Positions 8,673-17,566 are shown, counted from the stretch's first letter. The stretch: DNA of 64,000 nt from Chloroflexota bacterium (GCA_016219275.1 JACRBM010000040.1:265783-329782); one strand, 5' to 3'. Notes: generated by a model not told the origin, from the letters alone. Program-made: numbers and translations.

Positions 8673-9638
8673 ATGCCATATCTAATGTTTGACCGCAGCC
8701 GATTGCGCGTGCTTCCGCTCGCCGATCGCGTGCACGACATGCAACTTGCCGAAGTGCTTGCGCTCGACGCGCAAACGCCGCCGTGCGACGATCCGCAACT
8801 CGCGCAAATTGCGGAACGGATGATTCGCGCGCGCGCCAGCCATCGTCCGGTGATTTTGATGATGGGTGCGCACGTCATCAAGACCGGCTTGTCGCGCTTT
8901 GTAATTGACTGGATGGAGCGCGGGATCGTTACACTCGTCGCGTTGAACGGCGCGGGCGTGATTCACGATTACGAACTCGCGCTCATCGGCGCAACGACGG
9001 AGAGTGTCGCGCGGTACATTCGCGAGGGACAATTCGGGTTGTGGCGCGAGACCGCGCGCATCAACGACATTGTCGCGGCGGGCAATCGCGAAAACCTAGG
9101 TTACGGCGAAGCGGTCGGGCGCGTGATCGAAGAGGAAAAATTTCCGCATCGCGACGCGAGCATTCTCGCGGCGGGTTATCGTTTGCGCGTACCGGTTACC
9201 GTTCACATCAGCATCGGTTACGACATCACGCACGAGCACGCGAATTGCGACGGCGCGGCAATCGGCGAAGCATCGTATCGCGATTTTTTGATTTACACGA
9301 ACGCGATCACGCAATTGCAAGGCGGTGTGATGCTGAATTTCGGCACGGCGGTGATGGGACCCGAAGTGTACTTGAAGGCGCTCGCGATGGCGCGCAATGT
9401 CGCGCAGCAACATGGCGAACGCATCAACGAATTTACGACCGCCGTGTTCGATCTGCAAGACCTCGGCGGCGACGCGCATCACGAAGCGTCGAAAGACCAA
9501 GCGGCGTACTATTTCCGCCCGTACAAAACGATCTTGGTTCGCACCGTCGCCGACGGCGGCGAAAGTTTCTATGTGCGCGGCGAGCACCGGGCGACGCTCC
9601 CGGCATTACATCGGCAAGTTGGAATGGGACGCGGATGA
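8673..9638 (+). CDS. Deoxyhypusine synthase-like protein of unknown role
   Basis: Predicted 321 aa. The ATG at 8673 (MPYLMFD) is preferred over upstream codons because GAGG precedes it at proper spacing. The protein has a Rossmann-like core with PVILMMGAHVIKTGLS, VALNGAGVIHDYELALIG, HISIGYDITHEH and NFGTAVMGPEVYLKAL. This resembles bacterial members of the deoxyhypusine synthase family, which bind NAD. I recognise the family only by overall pattern and not through a proven catalytic lysine. Bacteria lack eIF5A, so a hypusine role is unlikely. The neighbours are a HAD phosphatase and an RfaE-like kinase, which points to sugar or nucleotide-sugar chemistry. Confidence 0.6.
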   Translation: MPYLMFDRSRLRVLPLADRVHDMQLAEVLALDAQTPPCDDPQLAQIAERMIRARASHRPVILMMGAHVIKTGLSRFVIDWMERGIVTLVALNGAGVIHDYELALIGATTESVARYIREGQFGLWRETARINDIVAAGNRENLGYGEAVGRVIEEEKFPHRDASILAAGYRLRVPVTVHISIGYDITHEHANCDGAAIGEASYRDFLIYTNAITQLQGGVMLNFGTAVMGPEVYLKALAMARNVAQQHGERINEFTTAVFDLQDLGGDAHHEASKDQAAYYFRPYKTILVRTVADGGESFYVRGEHRATLPALHRQVGMGRG

Positions 9639-9690
9639 ACGCGGATGGACGCGGATTTTTATTTTTTATCCGCGCTCATCCGCGTCCAAT
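9628..9690. repeat. Inverted repeat overlapping the 3' end of the DHS-like gene
   Basis: GGACGCGGATGAACGCGGAT is mirrored by ATCCGCGCTCATCCGCGTCC around an AT-rich centre. The left arm includes the last codons of the preceding gene. It could act as a weak terminator or mRNA stabiliser. Confidence 0.65.
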
Positions 9691-9701
9691 TTTTTGACAC
9701 A

Positions 9702-10682
9702 ATGAACATCTCCGAACTTGAAAACCTACTCGCGCGATTTCCCGCGCTCACACTCCTCGTCCTCGGCGATTATTTTCTCGACTACTATCTGGAGATTGAT
9801 TCGTCGCTCGCGGAGATTTCGCTGGAGACCGGACTGGAGGCGCACCAGGTCGTGCAAACGCGCGCGCATCCCGGCGCGGCGGGCACGGTCACGTCGAATT
9901 TGCGCGCGCTCGGCGTCAACGTCATCGCGCTCGGCGTAATCGGCGATGACGGCAACGGCTATGAATTGCAACGCGCGCTCCGGGAAACCGGCGTGGACAT
10001 TGCGCCGCTGATTGTCTCGCGTGAACGCGTCACGCCGACGTACACCAAGCCCCTGCGCGACAGAATTGAACTGAATCGGCTCGACATCAAGAATCGCGTT
10101 GCGCTCGCGCCTAAGATCGAAAATGATCTCATCGCGCGCGTATGCGAAACGCTTCGCGTGCCGCGTGTGAATGGCATCGTTATCGTTGACCAGGTTCACG
10201 AAGACGTTGGCGGAATCGTGACGACACGCGTGCGTGAAGAAATCGCGCGGGTCGCTGAATCGAAAATCGTCGTCGTCGAATCGCGCGCGCGGTGCGGTGA
10301 ATTTCGCAACGTGATCGTGCAAGCGAATCTGGGCGAGGCGAAACGCGCGACGGGGTTGGAGAGCATTGAGGCGTGCGGCGCGGAATTGCATCGTCGCACG
10401 AATCGAATCGCGTACATCACCGCCGGCGCAAATGGCATCTTTGTTTTCGATGACCTGGGATGCGCGCAAATCCCGGCAATCCCAGTTTCCGAACCGATTG
10501 ACACGGTTGGCGCGGGCGATAGTGTGCTCGCCGGATTCACCGCGGCAATCTGCGCCGGCGCAAACGTGCGCGACGCGGCGTACATCGGTAACCTCGTCGC
10601 GTCGGTGACGATTCGACAAATCGGTACGACCGGCACGGCGACGCCGCAACAACTGCTTGCCGCGCAACGCGCTATAGAATGA
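9702..10682 (+). CDS. PfkB family carbohydrate kinase, similar to heptose-7-phosphate kinase (RfaE/HldE N-domain)
   Basis: Predicted 326 aa from the ATG at 9702. The N-terminus LLVLGDYFLDYYLEID matches the substrate-binding start of RfaE-like ribokinases. The middle has HPGAAGTVTSNLRALGVNV, and the C-terminal PfkB signature VDTVGAGDSVLAGF carries the catalytic base Asp (about 273). There is no nucleotidyltransferase domain, so it is not the bifunctional HldE. It probably phosphorylates a sugar phosphate. It ends next to a bidirectional terminator and is the last gene of the HAD / DHS-like / kinase set. The substrate is unproven. Confidence 0.75.
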   Translation: MNISELENLLARFPALTLLVLGDYFLDYYLEIDSSLAEISLETGLEAHQVVQTRAHPGAAGTVTSNLRALGVNVIALGVIGDDGNGYELQRALRETGVDIAPLIVSRERVTPTYTKPLRDRIELNRLDIKNRVALAPKIENDLIARVCETLRVPRVNGIVIVDQVHEDVGGIVTTRVREEIARVAESKIVVVESRARCGEFRNVIVQANLGEAKRATGLESIEACGAELHRRTNRIAYITAGANGIFVFDDLGCAQIPAIPVSEPIDTVGAGDSVLAGFTAAICAGANVRDAAYIGNLVASVTIRQIGTTGTATPQQLLAAQRAIE

Positions 10683-10690
10683 ACGCAAAC

Positions 10691-10727
10691 AAAAACCCGA
10701 AGGGTCTGGGAGACCCTTCGGGTTTTT
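10691..10727. terminator. Bidirectional terminator between convergent genes
   Basis: AAAAACCCGAAGGGTCT is mirrored by AGACCCTTCGGGTTTTT, a perfect stem with T-runs on both strands. It lies between the kinase (plus) and livF (minus). Confidence 0.95.
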
Positions 10728-10734
10728 CGTCCTG

Positions 10735-11445
10735 TCACAATCCCAGGTACGCTTTGCGGACACTTTCCATCTGGCGTACCTTTTTCGCTTCGCCCTCGGT
10801 TTCGACGCGCCCGTTGTTCATCACGTACGCGTAATCGCTGACCGCGAGCGCCATCTGCACGTTCTGCTCGACGAGGAGCATCGTGTAACCTTGCCCCTTG
10901 AGTTTCTGAATTACTTCGAACAGATTCATCACCAACAGCGGCGACAAGCCGAGCGACAATTCGTCGAACATCAGTACTTTGGGCTGGCTCATCAAGCCGC
11001 GCGCAATCGCGAGCATTTGTTGCTCGCCGCCGGAAAGCGTGCCGGCGATTTGCGTACGGCGTTCTTTCATGCGCGGCAATAGTTCAAATACCCAGTCGAG
11101 ATTTTTCTGATACTCGCCGCGCGCGCTATTGGGAGTCGCGCCCATTTCGAGATTTTCGAGCACGGACATATCGGTGAATAGTTGCCGCCCTTCGGGCACG
11201 AGCACCAAACCCGATTGCACTTTTTCGTGCGGCGAAAGGTGCGTCACATCGCGTCCATCGTAGACGACGCTCCCTTTCCACGCCGGCACCAGCCCCATCA
11301 CCGCGCGCAACAGGGTCGTCTTGCCGCTCCCGTTCGAGCCGACGAGCGTCGTCAACTTACCCTGCTCTAAACGGAGCGAGACGCCCCACAGGATTTGTAC
11401 TTCGCCGTAACCGGCTTGGACGTCCTTGACTTCAAGTGTACTCAT
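10735..11445 (-). CDS. livF: Branched-chain amino acid type ABC transporter ATP-binding protein LivF
   Basis: Predicted 236 aa, the usual LivF length. Walker A is GSNGSGKTT, the signature is LSGGEQQMLAIARGL, and Walker B (VLMFDELSLG) carries the catalytic Glu region. LivF-typical YTMLLVEQNVQMAL is the switch-His neighbourhood, although the His itself is replaced by Gln/Asn as in this family. Its ATG overlaps the livG stop (ATGA at 11445-11442). It is the last gene of the operon binding protein-livH-livM-livG-livF. The transporter may import branched-chain amino acids or amides, and substrate is not decided by the ATPases. Confidence 0.93.
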   Translation of the reverse strand: MSTLEVKDVQAGYGEVQILWGVSLRLEQGKLTTLVGSNGSGKTTLLRAVMGLVPAWKGSVVYDGRDVTHLSPHEKVQSGLVLVPEGRQLFTDMSVLENLEMGATPNSARGEYQKNLDWVFELLPRMKERRTQIAGTLSGGEQQMLAIARGLMSQPKVLMFDELSLGLSPLLVMNLFEVIQKLKGQGYTMLLVEQNVQMALAVSDYAYVMNNGRVETEGEAKKVRQMESVRKAYLGL

Positions 11446-12209
11446 CCTGCGCCCTCCAAGAAACGTTCCGCGATTTTGGGATCACCCAGGTACGCTTCGA
11501 TCACTTGCGGATTGTTGGACACTTCAGCCGGGGTGCCTTCCGCGACTTTTGCGCCGTAGACGAGCACGACCACACGGTCGGAAAGATTCATGACCGCATG
11601 CATCAAGTGTTCGATCATCAGGATCGTTACGCCTTGCTTGCGAACATTGCGAATCACTTCGACCATGCCCGCAACTTCTTGCGGATTCAGACCGGCAAGC
11701 ACCTCGTCGAGCAGGAGCAGAATCGGTTTCTGCGCGAGCGCGCGCGCGAGTTCGAGCCGTTTCTTTTGCGCGACGTTGAGTTTGCTCGCGAGCATATCGC
11801 GTCGGTCGGTCAGCCCAACCGATCCGAGCACCTGATCGGCGACGTGCGCCGCCGCGCCGAGCGAAAGATTTTCGCGACCGAAGCACGCGCCAATTGTCAC
11901 GTTCTCGTGCACGGTCAATTCGGCGAGCGGGCGCACGATTTGATGCGTGCGCGAGAGACCGCGCTTGGCGAGTTTGAACGGCGGCAAGCCGGTCACATCT
12001 TCGCCGCGAAAAATCACCTTGCCGCTCGTCGGCGCAAACACGCCGTTGATCGCGTTGAACATCGTCGTCTTGCCCGCGCCGTTCGGACCGATCAGACCCA
12101 GGATTTCGCCTTGCTGGATCGTGAAATTTACCTTGTCCAACGCGAGCAAACCGCCAAAGCGTCGGCTGACATCTTCGACTTTGAGAATTTCCGAGGGGAC
12201 GGTAGTCAT
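11442..12209 (-). CDS. livG: Branched-chain amino acid type ABC transporter ATP-binding protein LivG
   Basis: Predicted 255 aa starting at ATG 12209 (MTTVPSEILKVEDVSRRFGG). This start overlaps the livM stop by ATGA and has GGAGG eight bases upstream; a longer upstream start is less likely. Walker A is GPNGAGKTT and the signature region reads LNVAQKKRLELARALA. Walker B is LLLDEVLAGLNPQE, followed by MIEHLMHAVM with the switch His. The gene is coupled to livF downstream. Confidence 0.93.
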   Translation of the reverse strand: MTTVPSEILKVEDVSRRFGGLLALDKVNFTIQQGEILGLIGPNGAGKTTMFNAINGVFAPTSGKVIFRGEDVTGLPPFKLAKRGLSRTHQIVRPLAELTVHENVTIGACFGRENLSLGAAAHVADQVLGSVGLTDRRDMLASKLNVAQKKRLELARALAQKPILLLLDEVLAGLNPQEVAGMVEVIRNVRKQGVTILMIEHLMHAVMNLSDRVVVLVYGAKVAEGTPAEVSNNPQVIEAYLGDPKIAERFLEGAG

Positions 12210-13174
12210 TCGAGGAACCTCCGCAAGGTTGGAATGCGTTGACGCAACCAACCAACAACCCCGGCGGTTACGAACAGGACGATGATGAGCAATAACAGAC
12301 CCGAGATAACCAGGTGCGCGTTGCTAAAAATGGGATCGGTGATCAAGAATCCGCGCAAGCGTTCGTAGACGAATGCGCCGACGATGGGACCGGTCACGGT
12401 GCCGAACCCACCCAGCATCACCATCACCAGCGCTTCAATCGAACGATGCAATTCGAACGCGGGTCCCGGTTCGATGTTGCCGTTCTTGAAGAAAAAGAGC
12501 GCGCCGGCGAGCGCGGGGAAAAACGCCGAGATGGTGTACGTCATTACTTTGGCGCGCGCCGGGTCAATGCCCAGCACCATCGCGGTATCCTGGTCTTCGC
12601 GGATCGCCATCAGACTCAACCCGAATTTGGATTTCTTGATGACGAAACTCGCGGTGATCGTCAACAGCGCCACCAAGATGATGCCATAGTACGCTAGTTG
12701 CGATGCGCTCTTGGCTCCACCGTAGGCATCGTACACCGAGAATTGCAAGAGCATGCCCACCGCACCGCCCAGCGCGTCCACGTTGGTGACGAGCGTGCGA
12801 AATGCTTCGTTGATGCCAATCGTCGCGAGCGCAAAGTACGCGCCGCGCAAACGCAACACCGGCATTCCGATCAGAAACGCGATCAAACTCGCGATGCCGC
12901 CGCCGATGAGCGCGGCGAGCACAAAGTTGAATTGCAAGGTCTGGATCAGATAGAACGCGGTGTATCCCCCGATGCCGAAGAAAACAATGTGACCGAAACT
13001 CACATAGCCGGTGTAGCCCATAATGATATTGACGCTGGAGGCAAGCGTCACGAGCATGAGAAGCACAAAGAGTTCTTCGCGCAGCGCCGGCAAGTTGCCG
13101 AAGACCGGCATGAGCGCCACACCCAAGACGACGAACCAGATGATCCAGAGTGAGGGATTGGTTAGCGATTTCAT
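12206..13174 (-). CDS. livM: Branched-chain amino acid type ABC permease LivM
   Basis: Predicted 322 aa, integral membrane with about ten hydrophobic segments. It carries the LivM-family core (NIIMGYTGYVSFGHIVFFGI) and the coupling region AIREDQDTAMVLGIDPARAK, followed by GGFGTVTGPIVGA. Its ATG directly follows the livH stop (TAGATG), so the two permeases are translationally coupled. It pairs with LivH to form the channel. Confidence 0.92.
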   Translation of the reverse strand: MKSLTNPSLWIIWFVVLGVALMPVFGNLPALREELFVLLMLVTLASSVNIIMGYTGYVSFGHIVFFGIGGYTAFYLIQTLQFNFVLAALIGGGIASLIAFLIGMPVLRLRGAYFALATIGINEAFRTLVTNVDALGGAVGMLLQFSVYDAYGGAKSASQLAYYGIILVALLTITASFVIKKSKFGLSLMAIREDQDTAMVLGIDPARAKVMTYTISAFFPALAGALFFFKNGNIEPGPAFELHRSIEALVMVMLGGFGTVTGPIVGAFVYERLRGFLITDPIFSNAHLVISGLLLLIIVLFVTAGVVGWLRQRIPTLRRFLE

Positions 13175-14035
13175 CTAGCGCGCTCCCAACAGACCGTTCG
13201 GACGGAACAACAGGATCAAAATGAACACGACGAATTCGAACACAGGCACGTAACTCACGGGCATGAAAATCGTGGTGATACTTTCGAGCAAACCGATAAC
13301 GATACCACCGAGCAATGCGCCGGTCGGATTGCCCAATCCACCCAGGACGACGATGACAAAACTTTTGGTTTCGAGTCCGCCGCCGGAGAGAACGGTGAAT
13401 CCAAAGAGCGTCGCGAGCAGAGCGCCGGATACCATCGCCAACACGGTGCCGATGCCGAAACTCAACGCCAGCGCCCAAGTCGAATTGATGCCCATCAACT
13501 CGGCGGCGGAGCGATTGTTCGCCACCGCGCGGATGGATTTGCCGATGTGCGTGCGATAGAGGAAGGCGTAGAGTGCGCCGGTAACGAGGAGGGCGATCAA
13601 CACGGCGACGACGCGCGTGCCGAGCACCGTGATTGTGCCAGCGCGAAAGGCGGGGAGTTCAAGCGAGAGACCGCGCGGGCTGGTGGAGAAAATGATCGTC
13701 AACGCGCCGATGAGCATCATATTCACCGAGAACGTTGCGAGCAAGGTCGTCAATTCCGGCGCGTTGATGACGCGATGCACCGCGACAAAGTACGTGACGA
13801 CACCGGTTACGAGTCCCAGCACGATGACAATCGGCAGAGCGAGATAGGGATTGATACCCAGGTTTTGGCTCAGCACCAGGACGGCGAACATACCCATCAC
13901 GATGAAGGGTCCGTGACCGAGGTTGATCACTTTCATCACGCCGAAGATCAGCGTCAATCCCATCGCCATCAAGCCGAAGACGAATCCGAGCGTCAATCCA
14001 TCAATGGACGACGCGATCAGGACTTCAAAGTTCAT
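13175..14035 (-). CDS. livH: Branched-chain amino acid type ABC permease LivH
   Basis: Predicted 286 aa. The ATG at 14035 is chosen (MNFEVLIASSIDGLTLG) because GAGAGG lies five bases upstream; an in-frame GTG six bases earlier sits inside that ribosome site. Hallmarks are MGLTLIFGVMKVINLGHG at the start, the coupling loop IRAVANNRSAAELMGIN, and VLGGLGNPTGALLGG. It is the first permease downstream of the binding-protein gene. Confidence 0.92.
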   Translation of the reverse strand: MNFEVLIASSIDGLTLGFVFGLMAMGLTLIFGVMKVINLGHGPFIVMGMFAVLVLSQNLGINPYLALPIVIVLGLVTGVVTYFVAVHRVINAPELTTLLATFSVNMMLIGALTIIFSTSPRGLSLELPAFRAGTITVLGTRVVAVLIALLVTGALYAFLYRTHIGKSIRAVANNRSAAELMGINSTWALALSFGIGTVLAMVSGALLATLFGFTVLSGGGLETKSFVIVVLGGLGNPTGALLGGIVIGLLESITTIFMPVSYVPVFEFVVFILILLFRPNGLLGAR

Positions 14036-14060
14036 TGCCACCTCTCTGTGGTAAGTTGAA

Positions 14061-14133
14061 TAGTGAGATAGTGCAACAGTGCGATAGTTGAACTAGCCAA
14101 CTATCGCACTATCGAGCTAGAAAACTAGCGCAC
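14061..14133. repeat. Iterated GCGATAGT/ACTATCGC repeat between livH and its binding protein
   Basis: Short units related to GATAGTGC and GCACTATC repeat with a 7-9 base period and fold as a hairpin (GTGCGATAGTTG with CAACTATCGCAC). Closely related arrays lie at 21035-21126 and 58761-58844. Confidence 0.75.
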
Positions 14134-15542
14134 TATTTGCGAAGTTGTCCGTCTGCCGATTTTGCTTCGAGAGGCCAAACGATGTTGGTGATCAACTTGC
14201 CAGAGGCGTCCTTTTGCCACTGCATATAGACCATATCGTGGGCGACTTGCTTGCCATGCGTCTTGGCTTCGGTGCTGAACTTGATGACGCCGTAGAACGT
14301 CATCAGATTCATCTTGTCGAGCGCGGCGACGATTTTCGCCGGGTCAACACTGTCGGCGTCTTCAATCGCTTTTTGGAGGAGCAAGCCCTGCGCGTAACCG
14401 CCCGCCGAGTGATAGGACGGCGAGTCTTTGTACTTGGCGACGTACGCGTCCGTGAATGCTTTGACGCTCGGACCGTAGTAGGGGATGTTCGCGGCTTTGG
14501 CGGATTCGGCGCTGTACGTGACCTGCGGTTCCCATTGGCTGGGTCCGATAATGTACTGCGCGGCATCGCCAATATCTTTGAAGGTGGGTTCCGGCGGCGC
14601 GACCAACAAGGTGACAAAGCGCACCGGAGTCTTTTTATCGTACAGTTGCTTGGCAAAAGTCGTGCCATCGGCAAAGTGACCGCCGCCTAAAATCGCATCG
14701 GGATTCGTCGCACTGATCTTGTTGATAAACGGCGAAAAGTCGGTCGAGCCGGTGTCGTACCCTTCGAACATGACGACGTTCAAGCCCTTGCCCTCGGCGT
14801 AGGGTTTCAGCGCGTTGGCAACCGAGGTGGAGAACGAGTCTTTTTCGTACACGATCGCGATCTTTTTCGCGGTCGGATCAATTTTCATCAACATGTCCGC
14901 CGCACCGGTCAGGTAGCGGCTCGCGGGCGTGTACAACTGGAACGTATTTTTGAAACCTTGTTCCATGGTAACGTCATCCGCCGCGCCGGCGGTGATCATT
15001 ACTTTGCCGTTCTGTTCGCCAACGACGGCGGCAGCGCGGGCGAGACCACTGCTGTACGGGCTGAGGAGGAAATCGGCTTTGTCTTCGTTGATGAGTTTGG
15101 CGTAGAGCGCTTGCACGCGGTCGGTCTTGCTTTCGTCGTCGTAGAACTTCATTTCCGGCATGTAGAGGGTACCGTCTTTCAACTTGATGCCGCCGGCTTT
15201 TTTCACATCATCCAGCCACAATTGCAAGCCCTCGACCTGTTTCTTGGAGGCAACTTGTTGCGCGCCGGTTTGAGACGCGGTAAAGCCAATCAAGAGTTTC
15301 TTGGCTTGCGCGGCGAGCGCGGAGGTTGCCGCCGGTTTAGTCGCTTCGGGCGCTTTGGTTGCCGCGGGAGCGGTGGTTGCTGCCGGGACAGCTGTGGGAG
15401 CGGGGGCTTTGGTCGGTTCAACGACCGGGGCTTTGGTGGGCGGAGCGGAGGTTGGAGCGGCTGTCGGCGCCGCACAGGCAACGATGATCAGTCCCAAGGT
15501 CAGCAGGATACCGATCGTCAACACACGTAACTGGTTGCGCAT
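14133..15542 (-). CDS. Substrate-binding lipoprotein of the Liv-type ABC transporter
   Basis: Predicted 469 aa. The hydrophobic N-terminus ends in IIVAC (lipobox Cys about residue 23), then a roughly 50-residue Ala/Pro/Thr/Lys linker. The mature domain is a type 1 periplasmic-binding fold of the LivJ/amide-binding group (LLIGFTASQTGAQQVASKKQ, SPYSSGLARAAAVV, KIAIVYEKDSFSTSVANAL, GYAQGLLLQKAIEDA). A purine-rich leader (GGAAAAGGAGAAGAAGAATG) gives the start. It is the first gene of the liv operon on the minus strand, and the stem-loop array after it may lower expression of the permeases relative to the binding protein. The ligand is probably an amino acid or amide. Confidence 0.9.
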   Translation of the reverse strand: MRNQLRVLTIGILLTLGLIIVACAAPTAAPTSAPPTKAPVVEPTKAPAPTAVPAATTAPAATKAPEATKPAATSALAAQAKKLLIGFTASQTGAQQVASKKQVEGLQLWLDDVKKAGGIKLKDGTLYMPEMKFYDDESKTDRVQALYAKLINEDKADFLLSPYSSGLARAAAVVGEQNGKVMITAGAADDVTMEQGFKNTFQLYTPASRYLTGAADMLMKIDPTAKKIAIVYEKDSFSTSVANALKPYAEGKGLNVVMFEGYDTGSTDFSPFINKISATNPDAILGGGHFADGTTFAKQLYDKKTPVRFVTLLVAPPEPTFKDIGDAAQYIIGPSQWEPQVTYSAESAKAANIPYYGPSVKAFTDAYVAKYKDSPSYHSAGGYAQGLLLQKAIEDADSVDPAKIVAALDKMNLMTFYGVIKFSTEAKTHGKQVAHDMVYMQWQKDASGKLITNIVWPLEAKSADGQLRK

Positions 15543-15603
15543 TCTTCTTCTCCTTTTCCTTTTGCGCGTCTTTGCGTTTTTCTCCGAGACACTGAGGTGC
15601 CGT

Positions 15604-15639
15604 TCAAAAAGGGCAGCGAACCCTGAGGTCTGCTTGCAT
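15604..15639 (-). other. Eleven-codon mini-ORF in the liv binding-protein leader
   Basis: AAAGGGTG leads directly into ATG (15639) and a frame of 11 codons ends at TGA 15604. It lies about 60 bases before the binding-protein start. It is a possible leader peptide with weak evidence. Confidence 0.2.
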
Positions 15640-15742
15640 CACCCTTTCTCACAGGAATTGAGATGTAGAGCGTGTGCCAAAATTAGATGTTAGGGCTATT
15701 ATATCCAGTAGAAGAAAATAAATCAAATTTGTTGCGATTATT

Positions 15743-15860
15743 GGGTGTGCGTCAAGTTTTTGGGTGGTAAAAAACCTTGCGAAGGGTGAACGGCAATCAT
15801 ATTTGATTTGTCGTCAAAATCTTCGCAAGGTTGAGTGTTCCAAAATTTTGACGGACGCCC
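15743..15860 (+). repeat. Repeat A, copy 1 (118 bp)
   Basis: It begins GGGTGTGCGTCAAGTTTTTG and ends TTTTGACGGACGCCC. Outer ends (GCGTCAA/TTGACGGACGC) and an inner pair (CCTTGCGAAGG and CTTCGCAAGG) are inverted, so the unit folds as a double hairpin. It is nearly identical to copy 2 at 16000-16118 and to the interrupted copy 3 at 35766-35980. Confidence 0.88.
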
Positions 15861-15999
15861 CGCCGAGCACGGCGTTTCAAAAGTCGCTTGACTCACTTGC
15901 CAACCTAACCCCCAACCCCCTTCCCTATAAGGGAAGGGGGCAGGGGGATGGGTCTGCAAATGACTTTTGAAAAACCGTGCCCCGCCGAGTCGGCAACAG
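15861..15999. repeat. Nested foldback with C-rich core between repeat A copies
   Basis: Outer arms CGCCGAGCACGG and CCGTGCCCCGCCGAG enclose inner arms TTTCAAAAGTC and GACTTTTGAAA. These enclose a C-rich/G-rich hairpin with CCCCCTTCCCT and AGGGAAGGGGG (15914-15942). Three layers of inverted repeat suggest insertions into older palindromes. Confidence 0.75.
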
Positions 16000-16118
16000 G
16001 GGTGTGCGTCAAGTTTTTGGGTGGTAAAAAAACCTTGCGAAGGGCGAACGGCAATCATATTTGATTTGTCGTCAAAATCTTCGCAAGGTTGATTGTTCCA
16101 AAATTTTGACGGACGCCC
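16000..16118 (+). repeat. Repeat A, copy 2 (119 bp)
   Basis: Same order and sequence as copy 1 with a handful of changes (one extra A in the run before CCTTGCG). It lies in direct orientation 257 bp downstream of copy 1. Confidence 0.88.
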
Positions 16119-16243
16119 GCGATTATTTGCGACAAAATACGAATCCAACCGCCAAGCGGATGGATTCGTGTGTCATTCAATTGCACAGCCATCCTTGCGA
16201 AGGTTGCCGAAACACCTACGAAAGCAACGATTCTTGGCAAAGC

Positions 16244-16540
16244 AATACCTTCGCCAATTTATTCCTTCATCCGCGAATCTCACGAATCTTCGCTCATTTT
16301 GTTTTTTATTCGAGACTGTAGCATGCCCGCCGGTAAAATGGCAATTGAAATTGCCCCGCGTGAGCCGTTGGCTGGTCGCCCGCCTACGCCGGCGAATTTC
16401 GCGTCCACGAAGGTGGACGCCCGGCAGAACACCCACCAAGGGCGATTTCAATCGCCCCTGTCGGTCGCCATGCTACACTGTCTTTTATTCGCGGGATTCG
16501 CGTTATTCGCGGATCAATTTATGATATTGGCGAAGGTGTT
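16244..16540. mobile_element. Foldback element C, copy 1 (MITE-like)
   Basis: Ends AATACCTTCGCCAAT and, inverted, AACACCTTCGCCAAT. The arms continue with ATCCGCGAAT...CGAAT on both sides. The flanks GGCAAAGC (16236-16243) and GGCAAAGG (16541-16548) match at seven of eight bases, like a target duplication. The interior contains a second palindrome, GTAGCATG (16318-16325) with CATGCTAC (16469-16476), enclosing complementary AATTGAAATTGCC/GGCGATTTCAATCG-like arms. There is no transposase, so any movement would need one in trans. Confidence 0.55.
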
Positions 16541-16648
16541 GGCAAAGGAAACTGCATTTCAATCCAACACGCGTTCGAACCTTCGCAAGGGTAAGCGCTA
16601 GACCCATTCAGACCCACGTGGTCAGAAAAAGTTTGAAACCCCGGCGGG

Positions 16649-17377
16649 CTAGTCTTTGCCGGACATCCGTTCGTGAATTATTTGATCGAGCCGCGAACGA
16701 TCAAACACCTCACCCACCGAACGGCGCATGGGCACTGTCAGCAAGCCCATGCCGAAAAATAGCGCGAGAAACGCCGCCATCACGCCGATGACGATTTCTC
16801 CGCCGATCGGTCCAATCGCGCTGCGCGGCACGAACGCTTCCCAGGATGTAATGGAGGTCGGTTGCGTAACATTTTTCAAAACCCAACTGGCGACGAGCGT
16901 GAGAAAAATCCAACTATAGTTGCGTCGAAAGCGGCGACCCAGGGCTTCCCACAACGAGATCGGAAACTGCGGGTGGCGCAAACTCTCCGCCAGTTTGGTC
17001 GCCCAATCGGCTGCGGGTTCGTACGGCGGCACCAACATCGCGGCAAAAAAATTCTCTTCCATCAAGCGCGTGCGGTACGCCCACAGTTCGTAATAGCGGT
17101 CGCGCCGCGCCTCGATGAACAGAAAGAGCGCGATCAAGATCAGGTTGATGATGATGACGCCGTGATGATGGTCCGGCGACGACAAGGAAAACGAAATCGC
17201 CGCGCCGGCGGTGATGATTGCCCAGTTGGTCGTCGCATCCAAGCGCGTGCGCCACACATTCGACCGTTGAATTTCGGCGCGATAGAAATGGACGAACGCG
17301 GTGTTGAATTCGCCGGTCTTCAAGTCGCGTCCGCGAAAGGTCCAAAGGGGTTCGAGTTCGGGTTGTGGCTCTGTCAT
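16649..17377 (-). CDS. DUF2270 family integral membrane protein
   Basis: Predicted 242 aa. N-terminal soluble part, then membrane segments near residues 50-90 (NWAIITAGAAISFSLSS, GVIIINLILIALFLFIEARR) and again near residues 155-220. The stretch RDRYYELWAYRTRLMEENFF and the preceding FVHFYRAEIQRSNVWRTRLD match the DUF2270 family as I know it. Family function is unknown. It lies alone after the hydrogenase operon. Its ATG overlaps a TAA by one base (TAATG), but the upstream frame has no usable start. Confidence 0.75.
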   Translation of the reverse strand: MTEPQPELEPLWTFRGRDLKTGEFNTAFVHFYRAEIQRSNVWRTRLDATTNWAIITAGAAISFSLSSPDHHHGVIIINLILIALFLFIEARRDRYYELWAYRTRLMEENFFAAMLVPPYEPAADWATKLAESLRHPQFPISLWEALGRRFRRNYSWIFLTLVASWVLKNVTQPTSITSWEAFVPRSAIGPIGGEIVIGVMAAFLALFFGMGLLTVPMRRSVGEVFDRSRLDQIIHERMSGKD

Positions 17378-17566
17378 TACGGTTGTTCCTGCAAAAGCAT
17401 GGCGGCGTCGAGCAAATCGCCCAGGGTGATGCTGATGATGGAATCGCCCGCGCGCGCTAGATCGCGGGAATGCCTGGCGCGTGGTTTTCTATCTTGGACT
17501 AGTCGGTGTGTATTATCGGCGGGGGATTGTCTTTTGTCAAACGAGGTACGCGGGAAAGGAATTAGC

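Larger units (their letters stand above)
15543..16648. other. 1.1-kb spacer made of nested inverted and direct repeats
   Basis: I see no convincing gene here. The stretch holds the leader of the liv binding protein (15543-15680), two direct copies of repeat A (15743-15860, 16000-16118) separated by a nested foldback, and the foldback element C1 (16244-16540). Frames open in this region lack family features and mirror the palindromes. Confidence 0.8.

Noticed and set aside
16061..16601. Several open frames of 86-143 codons in the 16-kb spacer
   Set aside because: They overlap palindromic repeats on both strands, lack ribosome sites and have no family features.
17377..17560. Open frame on the minus strand ending TAATG at the DUF2270 start, with protein-like end DSIISITLGDLLDAAMLLQE
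   Set aside because: No ATG or GTG start with a ribosome site exists in the frame, and the part before it is unlike a protein. It may be a remnant, but it cannot be supported as a gene.
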